Source: Pseudoips prasinana
Lineage: Eukaryota; Arthropoda; Insecta; Lepidoptera; Nolidae
NCBI GenBank assembly: GCA_951640165.1
Contig: OX621264.1
Coordinates: 4,407,001 to 4,471,000 of the forward strand
Direction of reading: 5' to 3'
Length of the DNA stretch: 64,000 nt
Of this stretch, positions 40,506-51,700 are shown one piece after another; the first letter of the stretch is position 1, and every line of letters begins with the position of its first letter. Under the pieces are notes generated by a model. That model saw nothing but the letters and a program-made list of their open reading frames with translations. It made no database searches and was not told the DNA's origin. The translations under genes were made by a program, and so were the position numbers.

Positions 40506-40814
40506 GTATAGTTCTTGGGTTTGAGGTAGCCCTGAGATATACAGTCAGCTGCTTAAAACCGTTTCATTTTCAATGCGACATTGGTACAGCTGGTCTTTTG
40601 TGTCTTTTTTTCTTATACGACCTTAAAAGGCTGTTGTCGTCGAAGAATATTGACGCGTACTTTGGCAATTAAAAAAACAAAACTTCATTTTGTAGGTTTG
40701 GCGGAACCAAATCGGTTATTTGGAGAAAATTGTTTATGGGACTCATTCAAAAACGGTTCACAAACTATGGAGAAGTAAGAAAACCTCGTTGAAATTGTTA
40801 TTACATACACTATG
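40506..40814. other. No gene recognised
   Basis: The frame at 40690-40780 (VGLAEPNRLFGENCLWDSF) looks slightly coding-like, but has no other support. Confidence 0.25.
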
Positions 40815-41096
40815 TATAGTGGATCGATTGAACAATCCACTAAGTGTTGTTGTGGAAAAATGTGTCACTGATTCCTGCTTATCCTTTTCCTTTGAAGGGC
40901 CCAACAAACATGTACGGTTCCCAGATTACAGATAACCGTACATGCAGAAACAATGGGCTGGCACCCTTCCAATATAGGAATCGGACTGCAGATCCAGCGC
41001 CGGGTGGGTTCGTAACTGGTACAGGGTAGCACCAGGGGAGGCCAACGTCGACTCGACAGGAACAACACGATGATAATGGTTCGAAGAATCTTCACT

Positions 41097-41102
41097 TTTA
41101 TT
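41097..41102 (-). terminator. Poly(A) signal in the 3' LTR
   Basis: AATAAA on the minus strand, downstream of the TATA box by about 80 bases, which suggests a short R region. The counterpart in the 5' LTR is at 47426-47431. Confidence 0.5.
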
Positions 41103-41619
41103 TCACAAGTTTCTATTTACAATTTGCTTCTAGTACTACTGCTGGATACGGAATGAATATCCAGGAAAATCGCACAGTTTATATACAGAATTGATGTCTT
41201 TGTTCTTTAGGGTTCACCAATCAGCGTGAAGCGCCTAATCCAAAAGTACCCTCTTTTCACTTTTGGTTAAAATGTTTTAATAAGTAATATCGAAATACCC
41301 ACTGAACAAATTCGTCAATTTTACAAAAAATTTCCCAAAGTTGGATTTATAATGACACCCTTATTTTTCTGGGGTGTAAAATAAAATTACAAACCAGAAT
41401 ATACATATATATAAATAGGTATATAGCGAAATAGCTGAGTTATATCGCTTTTTATGAAACTGTCGTCGTGACGGTACAGTTTCGAGGTAGCTAAGCGCCT
41501 GCCAAAAGAAAATGCTTAATAACTCAGCTTTCCGCAATATGACCCTTACAAATTTGGTATGCTCTGATAGGCCTCAAGTAGGGCTATCTAATACAACTAT
41601 CAGTTTACATATAGCTATT

Positions 41620-42110
41620 ACCAAAGACGAAGTATACGCGCAAAACCTATCCAGGCTACCTAGGTTGTTACTACGTGACCTAGGCATACAACCTTTACAA
41701 ACTTGGTGTGCTTTGATAGGCCTCGATTAGGGCTATCCAATAAAATAATCAGTTTGCATATAGCTATGAAAACAAGCGAAGTTTACGCAAAAAACCTATC
41801 CAGGCTACCTAGGTTGTTACTACGTGACCTAGGCATACAACCTTTACAAACTTGGTGTGCTTTGATAGGCCTCGATTAGGGCTATCCAATAAAATAATCA
41901 GTTTGCATATAGCTATGAAAACAAGCGAAGTTTACGCAAAAAACCTATCCAGGCTACCTAGGTTGTTACTACGTGACCTAGGTATATAATCTGTATAACT
42001 TAGGTACGTTGTGATAGACCTTGATTAGGACTATCTAAAACAACAATTAGGTTATATGTAGCTATAACCCGAAACGAAGTATACGCAAAAACCTATCTAG
42101 GTTATCTAGG
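41620..42110 (-). repeat. Tandem repeat of about 148 bp inside the LTR
   Basis: CCAGGCTACCTAGGTTGTTA recurs at about 41653, 41801 and 41948, with a more diverged unit after that. Units contain CTACGTGACCTAGG. The 5' LTR has the same array at 47949-48439. Confidence 0.8.
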
Positions 42111-42595
42111 TTGTTACTTCGTGACCTAGATTATTCTAGGTCCCAATTTAGTTTAATCATTGTAAAACTAACTTATCTTTACATGATGACAATGATTTGA
42201 TATGGCCTAGGTAACCCAGGTAGTCTAGGTATGCATGGAAAACCTAGAAATCTAGAATTTGTTATAACTTCTAAATTCCTAGGGTTAGGTGAATGAAATT
42301 TAAATATGTTATACATATAGGTAAAAATAAAGTAATTACATAGGTTTTAACTTTGTAAAACCTAAAACCTAACTGTGAAAAATTGTCTAACTTTTTAATT
42401 TGCTAATATCTACTAAGATGTTAAAGTTTTATGAAAATATCAATTAAATGTAAGTATATCTACCGTAACTATCCAAACAAACATTCGCGATGACTTAAAA
42501 ATGTTAAATTGAAGTACTATTGTCATCTTTAGCGAAATGTTTTGAATATTTACGTGAAACGTAATTGGCTGAGGTAGTTCCGCACCTCCCGTAGC

Positions 42596-45500
42596 TTAGT
42601 ACGGGTTGCCGGCCGAAAGTTGCCTGGGTCCGTCGCCAACATTCTCCCCCGCAGTGCGCAGCACTCCATCCGATTCTGGCGACGGTGTTGCCGGAACCAC
42701 CACGATGACGCGCCGCGTTGCTCGCCGCAGCACGCCTCCCGACGTTCGCACGTCCAGGATGCGGGTTCTTCCATCGGGCCCGGGGTAGGTTTTGACTACC
42801 TCCCCGCGGGGCCAAGAGTTGCGTGGCAGGGTTGCGTCGACAATGAGCACGATGTCTCCTACCACGGGGTCGCTCGTCTCTCGTCCGTTGATCTTCCTCG
42901 GCATCAGGGTGGGCAGGTATTCCTTGACCCACCTCCTCCAAAAATGGTCAGTCAGTCGCTGGGCAGTTCTCCAGCTGGACTTCCCGATGAGCACCTTGTC
43001 CTCGAACTCTCCCGGCTCCACGGCTCCGCATGACCTCCCCAACAGGAAGTGGTTGGGGGTCAGGCTCTCCTCGTCGTCCGGGTCCATGCTGATGTCAGTG
43101 AGAGGGCGTGAATTGACTACATGCTCGACCTCTGTAAATAAAGTATGTAGGACTTCCTCTGGAGGGTGCCGCTCGTTCAGGACGGCTTGTAGGGCCACCT
43201 TGACCGAGCGCACCAGTCGCTCCCATGCGCCCCCCATACTTGGGCTTCCGGGGGGGATGAACTTCCACGTTATTCCTTCCACCTCGGCCGCCTCCTCCAG
43301 CTCCCTGTTAGCTCCCACGAAGTTGGTCCCGTTGTCGCTGAAGATTATTTTGGGGGTTCCTCTTCTAGCTGCCATTCGTCTCAGAGCCATAATCATAGAA
43401 CTAGTACTTAGTGAGTGTACTAGCTCTAAGTGTACAGCCCGTGTAGTGAGAGACGTGAATAGCGCGCCCCATCGCTTCTCGACTCTTCTCCCGACGGTAA
43501 CCTGCATGGGGCCGAAGTAGTCGACTGCTGTGCAGGAGAAGGGGTACTGGTGATGCTGTAGCCGCTCTCTTGGTAGATCTCCTGTGGGTGGAATTTGAGG
43601 TCCACTTTTCTTGGTTTTACACCATTGGCATAGGTGTATGATTGCCTTCACTGTTGTCCGTAGTCCCAGGATCCAATACTTTTGACGAATTTCATTCATA
43701 ACTGTTGCCGTGTTTCCGTGTAGGAATTTTCTGTGATAATATTCAATAATGAGACGAGCGATTTTGTGCTTTCCGTCTAACACAATAGGGTCACTTTTCC
43801 TTTCTTCTTGAAAATATTTTCTTACTCGGCTTCTTAGTTTCACTACTCCACCAGAGTCAATATACACGTCTATTTTCTTTAGACGGCTCGAATTTTCCAG
43901 TGGTTTTCCTTCTTTAAATAGTTTAATTTCACGTGCGAAGCTTGATTGTTGACTCATTTTTAACAGATGTTCCTCTGCCTTTTTTATATATTTTTCTTCA
44001 ATAGGTGGGAAGTGTAGCTTTGGCCTTTCTTTACGACGTGGAACGTTGATTGACACCTTTTTCTGGGCGGTGCTTTTCTTGTTAGGTTTCCACGAGTCTT
44101 CATGTCTCCGACGCGCTGCGTTGACGGCTTGTTTGTTCCTACGTAGTAGGTCGACGAATGTAAATGCTCGCGCCGTGGTCCGAAGTAATTTTAACCACGT
44201 AGAGAACCTTTCTGGTTCGGGACTGTTGCGTTCCCTGAAGCGTAGGAGCACGCCGAACAGTGACTGAAGTATGTCACGTCCGGGTAGCAACACGTCGTTC
44301 AGGTTTCTTCCCTCAAACTTGGCGACAGCGTCGAATATTATTCTTGGCTTCTTCTTCACAGGATGTACGACCTCAAAGTGAGGTAAATAAAATGTTCTTC
44401 CGACCGTGAGAGATTTGGGCGCCTTCTCTGCGTACCCATTTTCCATGAGACTGCGTATTTGATGTTTATACGAGCAGCTCAACTCATTGTCACGACTTAG
44501 CTTCCTTTCAATGTAGGCTAAGCGTCGGTATGCTTGCGCATAATTGTTAGGCAAGGTCTCGCCTTCTTTTCGCCACAGCAATCCGGTTTCAAAGCGTCCG
44601 CATGGCAATCTTCTCGTAGTCTTTTCCAGGATCTCCAGGGCTCTTCCTTCATTGTCATTGCCCGGTAATCGGGCTTGAATCCCCAGTGATTCCAACTGGA
44701 AGTGGTGACGTACGACTTCTTCTATATCTTCCTTGCTGTTGCAAAGAAAGTTGACCACTGCGTTGGCTCCGGTGTCGCATCCGTGTAGCACCCAACCGAG
44801 ATTGGTAAGGGATGCTGCGGGATCTGCGGCTCTTCCTTTCTTCAGTCTTCTTGTGACTATAAGGCCCCAATTGTCTTGGCCAATTAACAGCTTAGGTCTC
44901 TCTCTTGAGTACGCGAGCTGCTTTTGTATACCTTTCAGGTGCGCACAGTTTTCTATTGCGCGTATATCAACTTCTTGTTCGGATAGCTTCAAGTCATCAA
45001 TCGTTCTTGCGTTGATAGATCTCTTATCTCTCCGATGGATCCCTTGTATCTTCAATGATATTTTTTGGGAATTGTTTTTCTTTAAGGTTTTCCCACCAAC
45101 AGTTTCAATGGTGAGCGTCTCCGTCTTCCCTTCAGCGCCGATTTGTTTAGCAACCGAAGAGTCGAGCAGAGTGATTGTTGACCCCTCATCCAATAGGGCC
45201 AGCACGCGGGCCTGTCCGCTAGGTCCGAACAGGTCTACCGGTACCATCTTCAAGTATGCCTTCTCCACGGTCTTCGTACAATGAACTGAAGTTACTCTTG
45301 CGTCACCGTTGCCTTCTGGACCCCGATGTAGTTCCGCGCTTGTAGAAGGCTTGACTATATCCCTCTCTGGCGGCTTCTCAGAGTGCAGAAGTGTGTGATG
45401 CCATCTCCCACATCTCTTGCACATGGGAGCTTTGCAGTTCAATCTTGAGTGTTTGTAGCGAAGACACTTGAAGCATATCTTAACTTTCTTCACCATATTC

Positions 45501-47101
45501 CATCTCTCTTCGACGATGGCTTCTTTAAACTTCTTGCAGTCGTAGATGAAGTGACGTTCTTCACATACTGGGCAAGTTATTCTCTCCTGATCCGCATTCT
45601 GTACAGCGTTCACAGGCTTCCTTCTCTGCTCCCAATATCCTTGAGTTGGAGCAGGTGGTCTGTAGTGCTTCTTCGACTCCCGGTACGCTTCGGGTGGAGC
45701 GAAGTCCCCACACATCTCGGCTTCCTCGTCGAGGAATGCTTCGACAAGTATGAGCTCTTGTTCATCTTCTTCTTTCCTACTTCTGTGGTAGGCGAACCAA
45801 CGGAACTTCATTGATGCAGGCATCTTCTCGACTATGATCTTCATGGTCTCAGGAGAACTCAGGTATTGCGGTTTCTTCATAGCTTTAATAGTAGCGACTG
45901 AATTCTTCACTTTACTAGCGAATATGCATATGTCGGTGGGGTTCTCGGTGACTCGAGGCAGGTTCTTCATTTTATCTAGCTCCGCCAAGGCTATAGCTTC
46001 AGGTCTTCCATACCGCCTCTCCAAACCCTTCATGACTTCTTCAGGGTGTTCAGCTGTGAATAGCAAGCTCTGGACTGCTTCTTTCGCCCTGCCTTGAATG
46101 CATCTTCGTAGACGGGCCAGGTTCTGTGTGTTGCTGAATGAAGCGGCTGTGTCTTCAAATGACCGCTTAAACGCCAACCATTCTTCTATGCTGCCGTTGA
46201 AGTACGGCAGCTCGCTGTGCCTTGATGTGCTTGCTTCTTGTGACTTCTCAGCTAGTTTATGGATAGCTCGAGCCAGCTCCACCATGTCGCTTGATTTTTC
46301 TTCTGTTCGAAGTTCTGGTTTGTTTTCCCGAATCTCAGGTTGATGTCGCCTCTCCCGTGATAATGAGTTCAATATCCATTGTTCAATCTCGTGAGTTCGC
46401 TCGTACAATGCTTCACCGGCACCCATATCTTCTTCCTCTTCTGATTCCGCTTGTATGAGGTCCAGTTCGGCTTGAGCTACTCTCGATCTGGCTTCCGCTA
46501 TTTGAAGCTCTCTCAGCGCCACTTCTTTCCGTGCTTGTACCTCTGCTCTCCTCCTACGCGACGAGCGAACCGATAGTGTGTCCGGTTCGCGGGTCGACTT
46601 CTTAGGTTGTGGAGGCTTGGCTAGCCGCTGCTTGCCGCTATCCCCTGTGGGCGTAGCGAACTGGAGGTCTTCCCTGACTCGGTCGAGCCGCTTTCTCTCG
46701 GACTCTGCTATGCGGGCCATGACTTCTTCATGCCGCCGAATCTCGTCAGCCAGGCTTCTTCTTGAAGACTGCAGCGTTGGATTATCTTCTTCTTGGCGCG
46801 TCTCTTTTGTGATTCCTTCCTCGGCGGCGTAGCTTGTAGACGGCGGCGGTAGTTGCTCCGACGACGCCCCCACGGCCGCTGTTGCAGGTACTGTAGTATC
46901 TCTGTGATGTGAAGGTGACTTTGCTCCTCTTCCCGCCATTGGTGGTAGCGGCTTGGTCAGCGTGGACTGGGTAGAATCACTCGCAGTTGTTGTCGTAGCA
47001 GGTGTGTTCATGCTCCAGTCTGAGGTCGACGGTTCTTCCGTGGTTTTCGACCGCGATGTTGCTGTTCCCGATCGAGACGCTGCTGACCTCGTAATTGGCA
47101 T
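42596..47101 (-). CDS. BEL/Pao gag-pol, 1501 codons, RT core and RNase H deleted in frame
   Basis: This polyprotein normally provides capsid, protease, reverse transcriptase, RNase H and integrase. The start is ATG 47101. A basic, helical N-terminus and an acidic stretch are followed by a Gag domain of the DUF1759 type (YFNGSIEEW near residue 299) and zinc knuckles near 515-565 (CPVCEERHFIYDC; CFKCLRYKHSRLNC; CKRCGRWHH). An A17-type protease motif LLDEGS is near 636 and the N-terminal part of RT spans about 830-956 (PRIIFDA). At about residue 957 the frame jumps to the post-RNase H linker, so the catalytic aspartates of RT and all of RNase H are absent. Integrase follows: zinc-binding H/C residues, then D (AVDYFG, near 1190), D (SDNGTNF, near 1252) and E (GGAWERL, near 1288), and a DUF5641-like end. 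The usual polyprotein is several hundred residues longer. Confidence 0.9.
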   Translation of the reverse strand: MPITRSAASRSGTATSRSKTTEEPSTSDWSMNTPATTTTASDSTQSTLTKPLPPMAGRGAKSPSHHRDTTVPATAAVGASSEQLPPPSTSYAAEEGITKETRQEEDNPTLQSSRRSLADEIRRHEEVMARIAESERKRLDRVREDLQFATPTGDSGKQRLAKPPQPKKSTREPDTLSVRSSRRRRAEVQARKEVALRELQIAEARSRVAQAELDLIQAESEEEEDMGAGEALYERTHEIEQWILNSLSRERRHQPEIRENKPELRTEEKSSDMVELARAIHKLAEKSQEASTSRHSELPYFNGSIEEWLAFKRSFEDTAASFSNTQNLARLRRCIQGRAKEAVQSLLFTAEHPEEVMKGLERRYGRPEAIALAELDKMKNLPRVTENPTDICIFASKVKNSVATIKAMKKPQYLSSPETMKIIVEKMPASMKFRWFAYHRSRKEEDEQELILVEAFLDEEAEMCGDFAPPEAYRESKKHYRPPAPTQGYWEQRRKPVNAVQNADQERITCPVCEERHFIYDCKKFKEAIVEERWNMVKKVKICFKCLRYKHSRLNCKAPMCKRCGRWHHTLLHSEKPPERDIVKPSTSAELHRGPEGNGDARVTSVHCTKTVEKAYLKMVPVDLFGPSGQARVLALLDEGSTITLLDSSVAKQIGAEGKTETLTIETVGGKTLKKNNSQKISLKIQGIHRRDKRSINARTIDDLKLSEQEVDIRAIENCAHLKGIQKQLAYSRERPKLLIGQDNWGLIVTRRLKKGRAADPAASLTNLGWVLHGCDTGANAVVNFLCNSKEDIEEVVRHHFQLESLGIQARLPGNDNEGRALEILEKTTRRLPCGRFETGLLWRKEGETLPNNYAQAYRRLAYIERKLSRDNELSCSYKHQIRSLMENGYAEKAPKSLTVGRTFYLPHFEVVHPVKKKPRIIFDAVAKFEGRNLNDVLLPGRDILQSLFGVLLRFRERNSPEPERFSTWLKLLRTTARAFTFVDLLRRNKQAVNAARRRHEDSWKPNKKSTAQKKVSINVPRRKERPKLHFPPIEEKYIKKAEEHLLKMSQQSSFAREIKLFKEGKPLENSSRLKKIDVYIDSGGVVKLRSRVRKYFQEERKSDPIVLDGKHKIARLIIEYYHRKFLHGNTATVMNEIRQKYWILGLRTTVKAIIHLCQWCKTKKSGPQIPPTGDLPRERLQHHQYPFSCTAVDYFGPMQVTVGRRVEKRWGALFTSLTTRAVHLELVHSLSTSSMIMALRRMAARRGTPKIIFSDNGTNFVGANRELEEAAEVEGITWKFIPPGSPSMGGAWERLVRSVKVALQAVLNERHPPEEVLHTLFTEVEHVVNSRPLTDISMDPDDEESLTPNHFLLGRSCGAVEPGEFEDKVLIGKSSWRTAQRLTDHFWRRWVKEYLPTLMPRKINGRETSDPVVGDIVLIVDATLPRNSWPRGEVVKTYPGPDGRTRILDVRTSGGVLRRATRRVIVVVPATPSPESDGVLRTAGENVGDGPRQLSAGNPY
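42643..42656 (-). other. Polypurine tract
   Basis: GCGGGGGAGAA on the minus strand lies directly before the 3' LTR start (TGTTGG), the expected position of the plus-strand primer in LTR elements. Confidence 0.65.
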
Positions 47102-47143
47102 ACCCTGACCAGTTCCCGAATCCGTTCTCGAAGGACCAAGTTA
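47102..47143 (-). other. Leader between 5' LTR and gag, with probable primer-binding site
   Basis: ACTTGGTCCTTCGAGAACGG directly follows the 5' LTR on the minus strand, where the tRNA primer binds. I cannot assign the tRNA. The leader is only about 40 bases. Confidence 0.4.
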
Positions 47144-48970
47144 TATAGTGGATCGATTGAACAATCCACTAAGTGTTGTTGTGGAAAAATGTGTCACTGA
47201 TTCCTGCTTATCCTTTTCCTTTGAAGGGCCCAACAAACATGTACGGTTCCCAGATTACAGATAACCGTACATGCAGAAACAATGGGCTGGCACCCTTCCA
47301 ATATAGGAATCGGACTGCAGATCCAGCGCCGGGTGGGTTCGTAACTGGTACAGGGTAGCACCAGGGGAGGCCAACGTCGACTCGACAGGAACAACACGAT
47401 GATAATGGTTCGAAGAATCTTCACTTTTATTTCACAAGTTTCTATTTACAATTTGCTTCTAGTACTACTGCTGGATACGGAATGAATATCCAGGAAAATC
47501 GCACAGTTTATATACAGAATTGATGTCTTTGTTCTTTAGGGTTCACCAATCAGCGTGAAGCGCCTAATCCAAAAGTACCCTCTTTTCACTTTTGGTTAAA
47601 ATGTTTTAATAAGTAATATCGAAATACCCACTGAACAAATTCATCAATTTTACAAAAAATTTCCCAAAGTTGGATTTATAATGACACCCTTATTTTTCTG
47701 GGGTGTAAAATAAAATTACAAACCAGAATATACATATATATAAATAGGTATATAGCGAAATAGCTGAGTTATATCGCTTTTTATGAAACTGTCGTCGTGA
47801 CGGTACAGTTTCGAGGTAGCTAAGCGCCTGCCAAAAGAAAATGCTTAATAACTCAGCTTTCCGCAATATGACCCTTACAAATTTGGTATGCTCTGATAGG
47901 CCTCAAGTAGGGCTATCTAATACAACTATCAGTTTACATATAGCTATTACCAAAGACGAAGTATACGCGCAAAACCTATCCAGGCTACCTAGGTTGTTAC
48001 TACGTGACCTAGGCATACAACCTTTACAAACTTGGTGTGCTTTGATAGGCCTCGATTAGGGCTATCCAATAAAATAATCAGTTTGCATATAGCTATGAAA
48101 ACAAGCGAAGTTTACGCAAAAAACCTATCCAGGCTACCTAGGTTGTTACTACGTGACCTAGGCATACAACCTTTACAAACTTGGTGTGCTTTGATAGGCC
48201 TCGATTAGGGCTATCCAATAAAATAATCAGTTTGCATATAGCTATGAAAACAAGCGAAGTTTACGCAAAAAACCTATCCAGGCTACCTAGGTTGTTACTA
48301 CGTGACCTAGGTATATAATCTGTATAACTTAGGTACGTTGTGATAGACCTTGATTAGGACTATCTAAAACAACAATTAGGTTATATGTAGCTATAACCCG
48401 AAACGAAGTATACGCAAAAACCTATCTAGGTTATCTAGGTTGTTACTTCGTGACCTAGATTATTCTAGGTCCCAATTTAGTTTAATCATTGTAAAACTAA
48501 CTTATCTTTACATGATGACAATGATTTGATATGGCCTAGGTAACCCAGGTAGTCTAGGTATGCATGGAAAACCTAGAAATCTAGAATTTGTTATAACTTC
48601 TAAATTCCTAGGGTTAGGTGAATGAAATTTAAATATGTTATACATATAGGTAAAAATAAAGTAATTACATAGGTTTTAACTTTGTAAAACCTAAAACCTA
48701 ACTGTGAAAAATTGTCTAACTTTTTAATTTGCTAATATCTACTAAGATGTTAAAGTTTTATGAAAATATCAATTAAATGTAAGTATATCTACCGTAACTA
48801 TCCAAACAAACATTCGCGATGACTTAAAAATGTTAAATTGAAGTACTATTGTCATCTTTAGCGAAATGTTTTGAATATTTACGTGAAACGTAATTGGCTG
48901 AGGTAGTTCCGCACCTCCCGTAGCTTAGTACGGGTTGCCGGCCGAAAGTTGCCTGGGTCCGTCGCCAACA
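47144..48970 (-). repeat. BEL/Pao 5' LTR
   Basis: Nearly identical to the 3' LTR, at a constant offset of 6329. It would drive transcription toward lower coordinates. Confidence 0.9.
47507..47514 (-). promoter_or_regulatory. TATA box in the 5' LTR
   Basis: TATATAAA on the minus strand, about 80 bases before the AATAAA signal. The same motif is in the 3' LTR at 41178-41185. Transcription would start roughly at 47480; this is inferred from spacing. Confidence 0.55.
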
Positions 48971-48975
48971 CTATG

Positions 48976-49104
48976 AATACTAATAATAATAAATAACCCC
49001 TTAAGGTCATCCCGTGACCACGATCAATGCAACTTGGTCGAAGCGTCGGGAAAATAACAATAAGGTTAGTCGCGTTAATACCTGTTAACAATGTTCATAT
49101 ATAA
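48976..49104. other. Flank with LINE-like 3' UTR sequence
   Basis: AACTTGGTCGAAGCGTCGGG and GTCGCGTTAATACCTGTTAA resemble a lepidopteran LINE 3' UTR. No coding sequence. Confidence 0.35.
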
Positions 49105-49418
49105 TCTATACAGATAAATAAAATTGGAGTGTCTGTTTGTAATATTGAAATAACCGGATTTTACTACATCAATATGAATATATATATACGGTACATACAC
49201 CAAAATGACATTTTTTACCATTTTTGTCTGTCTGTCTGTCTGTTTGTTCCGGCTAATCTCTGAAATGGCTGGTCCGATTTTGACGGGACTTTTATTGGCA
49301 GGTAGCTGATGTAATAAGGAGTAACTTAGGCTACTTTTATTTTAGAAAAAGTCTTTTATTTTACAAGATAAACGAAATAAACTAATTAACACGCGGATGA
49401 AGTCGCGGGCACAGCTAG
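49105..49418 (+). mobile_element. Helitron-type element H3, copy 2
   Basis: TCTATACAGATAAATAAAAT to ACACGCGGATGAAGTCGCGG and GCACAGCTAG. Close to copy 1 (19837-20144), without flanking duplication. Confidence 0.75.
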
Positions 49419-49429
49419 TAATAAATAAG

Positions 49430-49672
49430 TTAATAAGACTAATAATAATTTGTTAATTGTTAATTTGTGAATAGAAAACTACTATAATATAACATAATGT
49501 AATAATAATATAACATGTATAATGTAATAATAATATAAGTAATAATACTATATAGTTTTAAGAACAATAAAATTTGCACGCCATAATTATGTGGCAGAAT
49601 ATGTGAACGTATTAAACTATGTAACATCTATTTTGTACCATGTTCTTGCAAATAAACGATTGATTGATAGTA
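49430..49672 (+). mobile_element. LINE 3' UTR with tail
   Basis: ACCATGTTCTTGCAAATAAA followed by CGATTGATTGAT: an AATAAA signal and TTGA tail, typical of CR1/Jockey-like LINEs of this group. No coding part. Confidence 0.55.
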
Positions 49673-49675
49673 GAG

Positions 49676-49750
49676 GAACCCACTGAGATTGTTTCGCTGG
49701 GTCTTCTCAGTTGGGGCGCATTGTGGGACCGTCGCTATACACACAAGGAT
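49676..49750 (+). repeat. Repeat X, copy 6 (head only)
   Basis: ACCCACTGAGATTGTTTCGC to GGGACCGTCGCTATACACAC, then unrelated sequence. Confidence 0.5.
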
Positions 49751-49949
49751 GGTGATAATAATAAATAGTATGGAATTCTTACCTTGATATACACATAGCA
49801 AGATAAAATTTTGTTAATTTTGTTTTTTTAAAGACAACGCCCGTACTAGGGAAGCTATTCCCTGTGTCGCGGGAAAAAATATATCTAAAACTAACATTTT
49901 TGATAAATATAATCTATATATAATAATATTAATAATATCTATTATCTAT

Positions 49950-50195
49950 TAATATCATTATTCACACACGGCCATCTGATCCCAAACTATGCAGAGCTTT
50001 TACTATGGAAACCAGATAACTGATATATTACGTATACTACTTTTCTTTTGTAAAAACTTATATAGGCAATTACACTCAAACACAAAACAAATAATCGTGC
50101 ACATAACACAGTGATTTCTCCAGGGTGGGGTTCGAACCCACGACCTCTGGTTTAGCATTCAGGTCAGTAACCACTAGACCAATGGGCCAGTGGAG
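49950..50195 (-). mobile_element. tRNA-headed SINE (family S), reverse copy
   Basis: ATCATTATTCACACACGGCC to the B-box complement GGGGTTCGAACCC near 50128 and further to 50190. Confidence 0.65.
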
Positions 50196-50841
50196 AGTAA
50201 TAATATCCAAGTACAATAATTTACTTGAATTTCAAGAATTGATACTAAAACTCCAAGAAAAAACACAAAACAGCTGGCTTCGAGACCAAGAACGAGATGC
50301 AAGATATAATCTTTTGTATAAAAGACAAGGATAGAGATACAACAGCTGATATTCTCAGCTGGTGAGATGTTTCTTAGATGCGGGTTTTGGCCGTTATTGA
50401 CAAGGTGGTATCAATGGACCGGAGTTTTTGTAGATAAGACGTTTTCACCTTAGATGGTGACGTATCCCTTATTTCTGTAGAAATAAGGTTGTTTTTCGTG
50501 TGTGCCTTTTATATGATCTGATTTGGCAGCTGGCGAACATGGTATCAATTTTAGAGAAAAACCACCTTTGATAGGTTCGAAAATCAGTTCACAACTGCCC
50601 CGCATAATAACTTTGAAAAATGGGATTAAAAAAAAGTAGTTTTGAGTATATTGCTCTTGATTCTGGGAAATTCTAACGAATTTTGATATCATTGCATCTC
50701 TTTCTAGTCGAGTTTTAATTATAAAGGGTTTTTTTTAATAAACATCAAATAACATATATGTATATGTATACATACGCTTTAACTAAAACACTCCAAACAA
50801 CTCATAAAAAGAGTAGACAAGAACTGGTCCAGAAACCTTTG
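50196..50841. other. No gene recognised
   Basis: AT-rich; short open frames only. The last 150 bases may belong to the LINE that follows. Confidence 0.3.
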
Positions 50842-51325
50842 AAATACTAAAACCAGCTACGACTAATACTAGCAGTATTTACGGGCCACTACGGCACCAA
50901 CTATCACCTAAACAAACTGGGACTGTCGAATAGCCCGATCTGCAGGACCTGTGGGGTAGATAATGAAACAATGCTGCATATAATATGTAAACGCGATGCG
51001 TTGGCAAGACACAGAATGGCAATCCTGGGGCTGGCATATCCAGAACCAGGAGACTACAAGGGTCTACCCCTAACATGTGTACTGAATTATGTACAAGGTT
51101 TGCTTCATTCAGGGCTCTATGGATAGAGTAAAAACCAATGGAGGCTAGTACAAAAGAACCTGAGGGGTCGAAGTGCATTACTAGTGATTACATCACAACC
51201 AAGACATGACAAAGACGCTTTAACTAACTTAAAAACATTTTAAGACCTGGGAACACTAAGGTTATCAGGTCTTAAAATCCACGAGACGAAAAGACCGGGC
51301 AGTTTAGTCAATCAATCAATCAAAT
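50842..51325 (+). pseudogene. LINE G, 3' end with zinc-finger C-terminus
   Basis: The frame 50842-51126 reads LRLILAVFTGHYGTNYHLNK, SPICRTCGVDNETMLHIICK and RHRMAILGLAYPEPGDYKG, ending HSGLYG. The CxxC...HxxxC motif is the zinc finger that follows RNase H in Jockey- or I-like LINEs. It is the same family as 20425-20790 and 21128-21566. The 3' UTR ends in a TCAA tail (51308-51325). No catalytic domain. Confidence 0.7.
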
Positions 51326-51700
51326 TTTTTTATTTGTAAAACATAGGTACATAAAGGTGTTAAGTACGATGACATAATATATGGACGCTATGTTTTGCCG
51401 TGGAGGCGTACAAATATAATTTAACTTAGCTTACTTAGTCATACAGAGAAATACAATTAAGCTGAGAGACAGTGCTAGTCCGCTAGTTATTCAAGGTTAT
51501 GCAAACCGGAAACCAATAAGTACAATAAAAGTAAAAAAAAGAATACAAATTTATAAAGCCGGACAGGCCAGATTCAGTCTTATTTGACCGCACAAACAAA
51601 CAAAATGCCTCACTGTATCCGGCTATACCCGGACGCCAGGCAACGCTACGATCCCAGCAATTCACACCATACTTTCTACAAACAGAACATAAATTTAACA
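51326..51700 (-). mobile_element. LINE 3' end, reverse (weak)
   Basis: The start ATTTTTTTATTTGTAAAACA next to the TCAA run has the form of a reversed 3' end (AATAAA-like plus tail). No protein match found. Confidence 0.35.

Larger units (their letters stand above)
40815..42641 (-). repeat. BEL/Pao 3' LTR
   Basis: On the minus strand it starts TGTTGGCGACGG and ends CCACTATA. The gag-pol stop lies 46 bases inside it. Length about 1827, long for this group because of internal tandem repeats. It carries its own copies of the TATA and AATAAA signals. Confidence 0.9.
40815..48970 (-). mobile_element. BEL/Pao LTR retrotransposon, young, polymerase-deleted
   Basis: An 8156-bp element reading right to left: 5' LTR 47144-48970, leader 47102-47143, gag-pol 47101-42596, 3' LTR 40815-42641. 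CTATG occurs just outside both ends (40810-40814 and 48971-48975), a candidate 5-base target duplication. In my comparison the LTRs differ at one base (41314 against 47643), apart from their edges, so insertion is recent. The frame is open, but the reverse transcriptase core is gone. Confidence 0.9.

Noticed and set aside
42606..46832. Several long plus-strand open frames opposite the BEL/Pao gag-pol (for example 42792-43520, 44733-45284, 45449-45814)
   Set aside because: They are mirror frames of a GC-rich minus-strand gene with clear retroelement domains; none has a recognisable motif.
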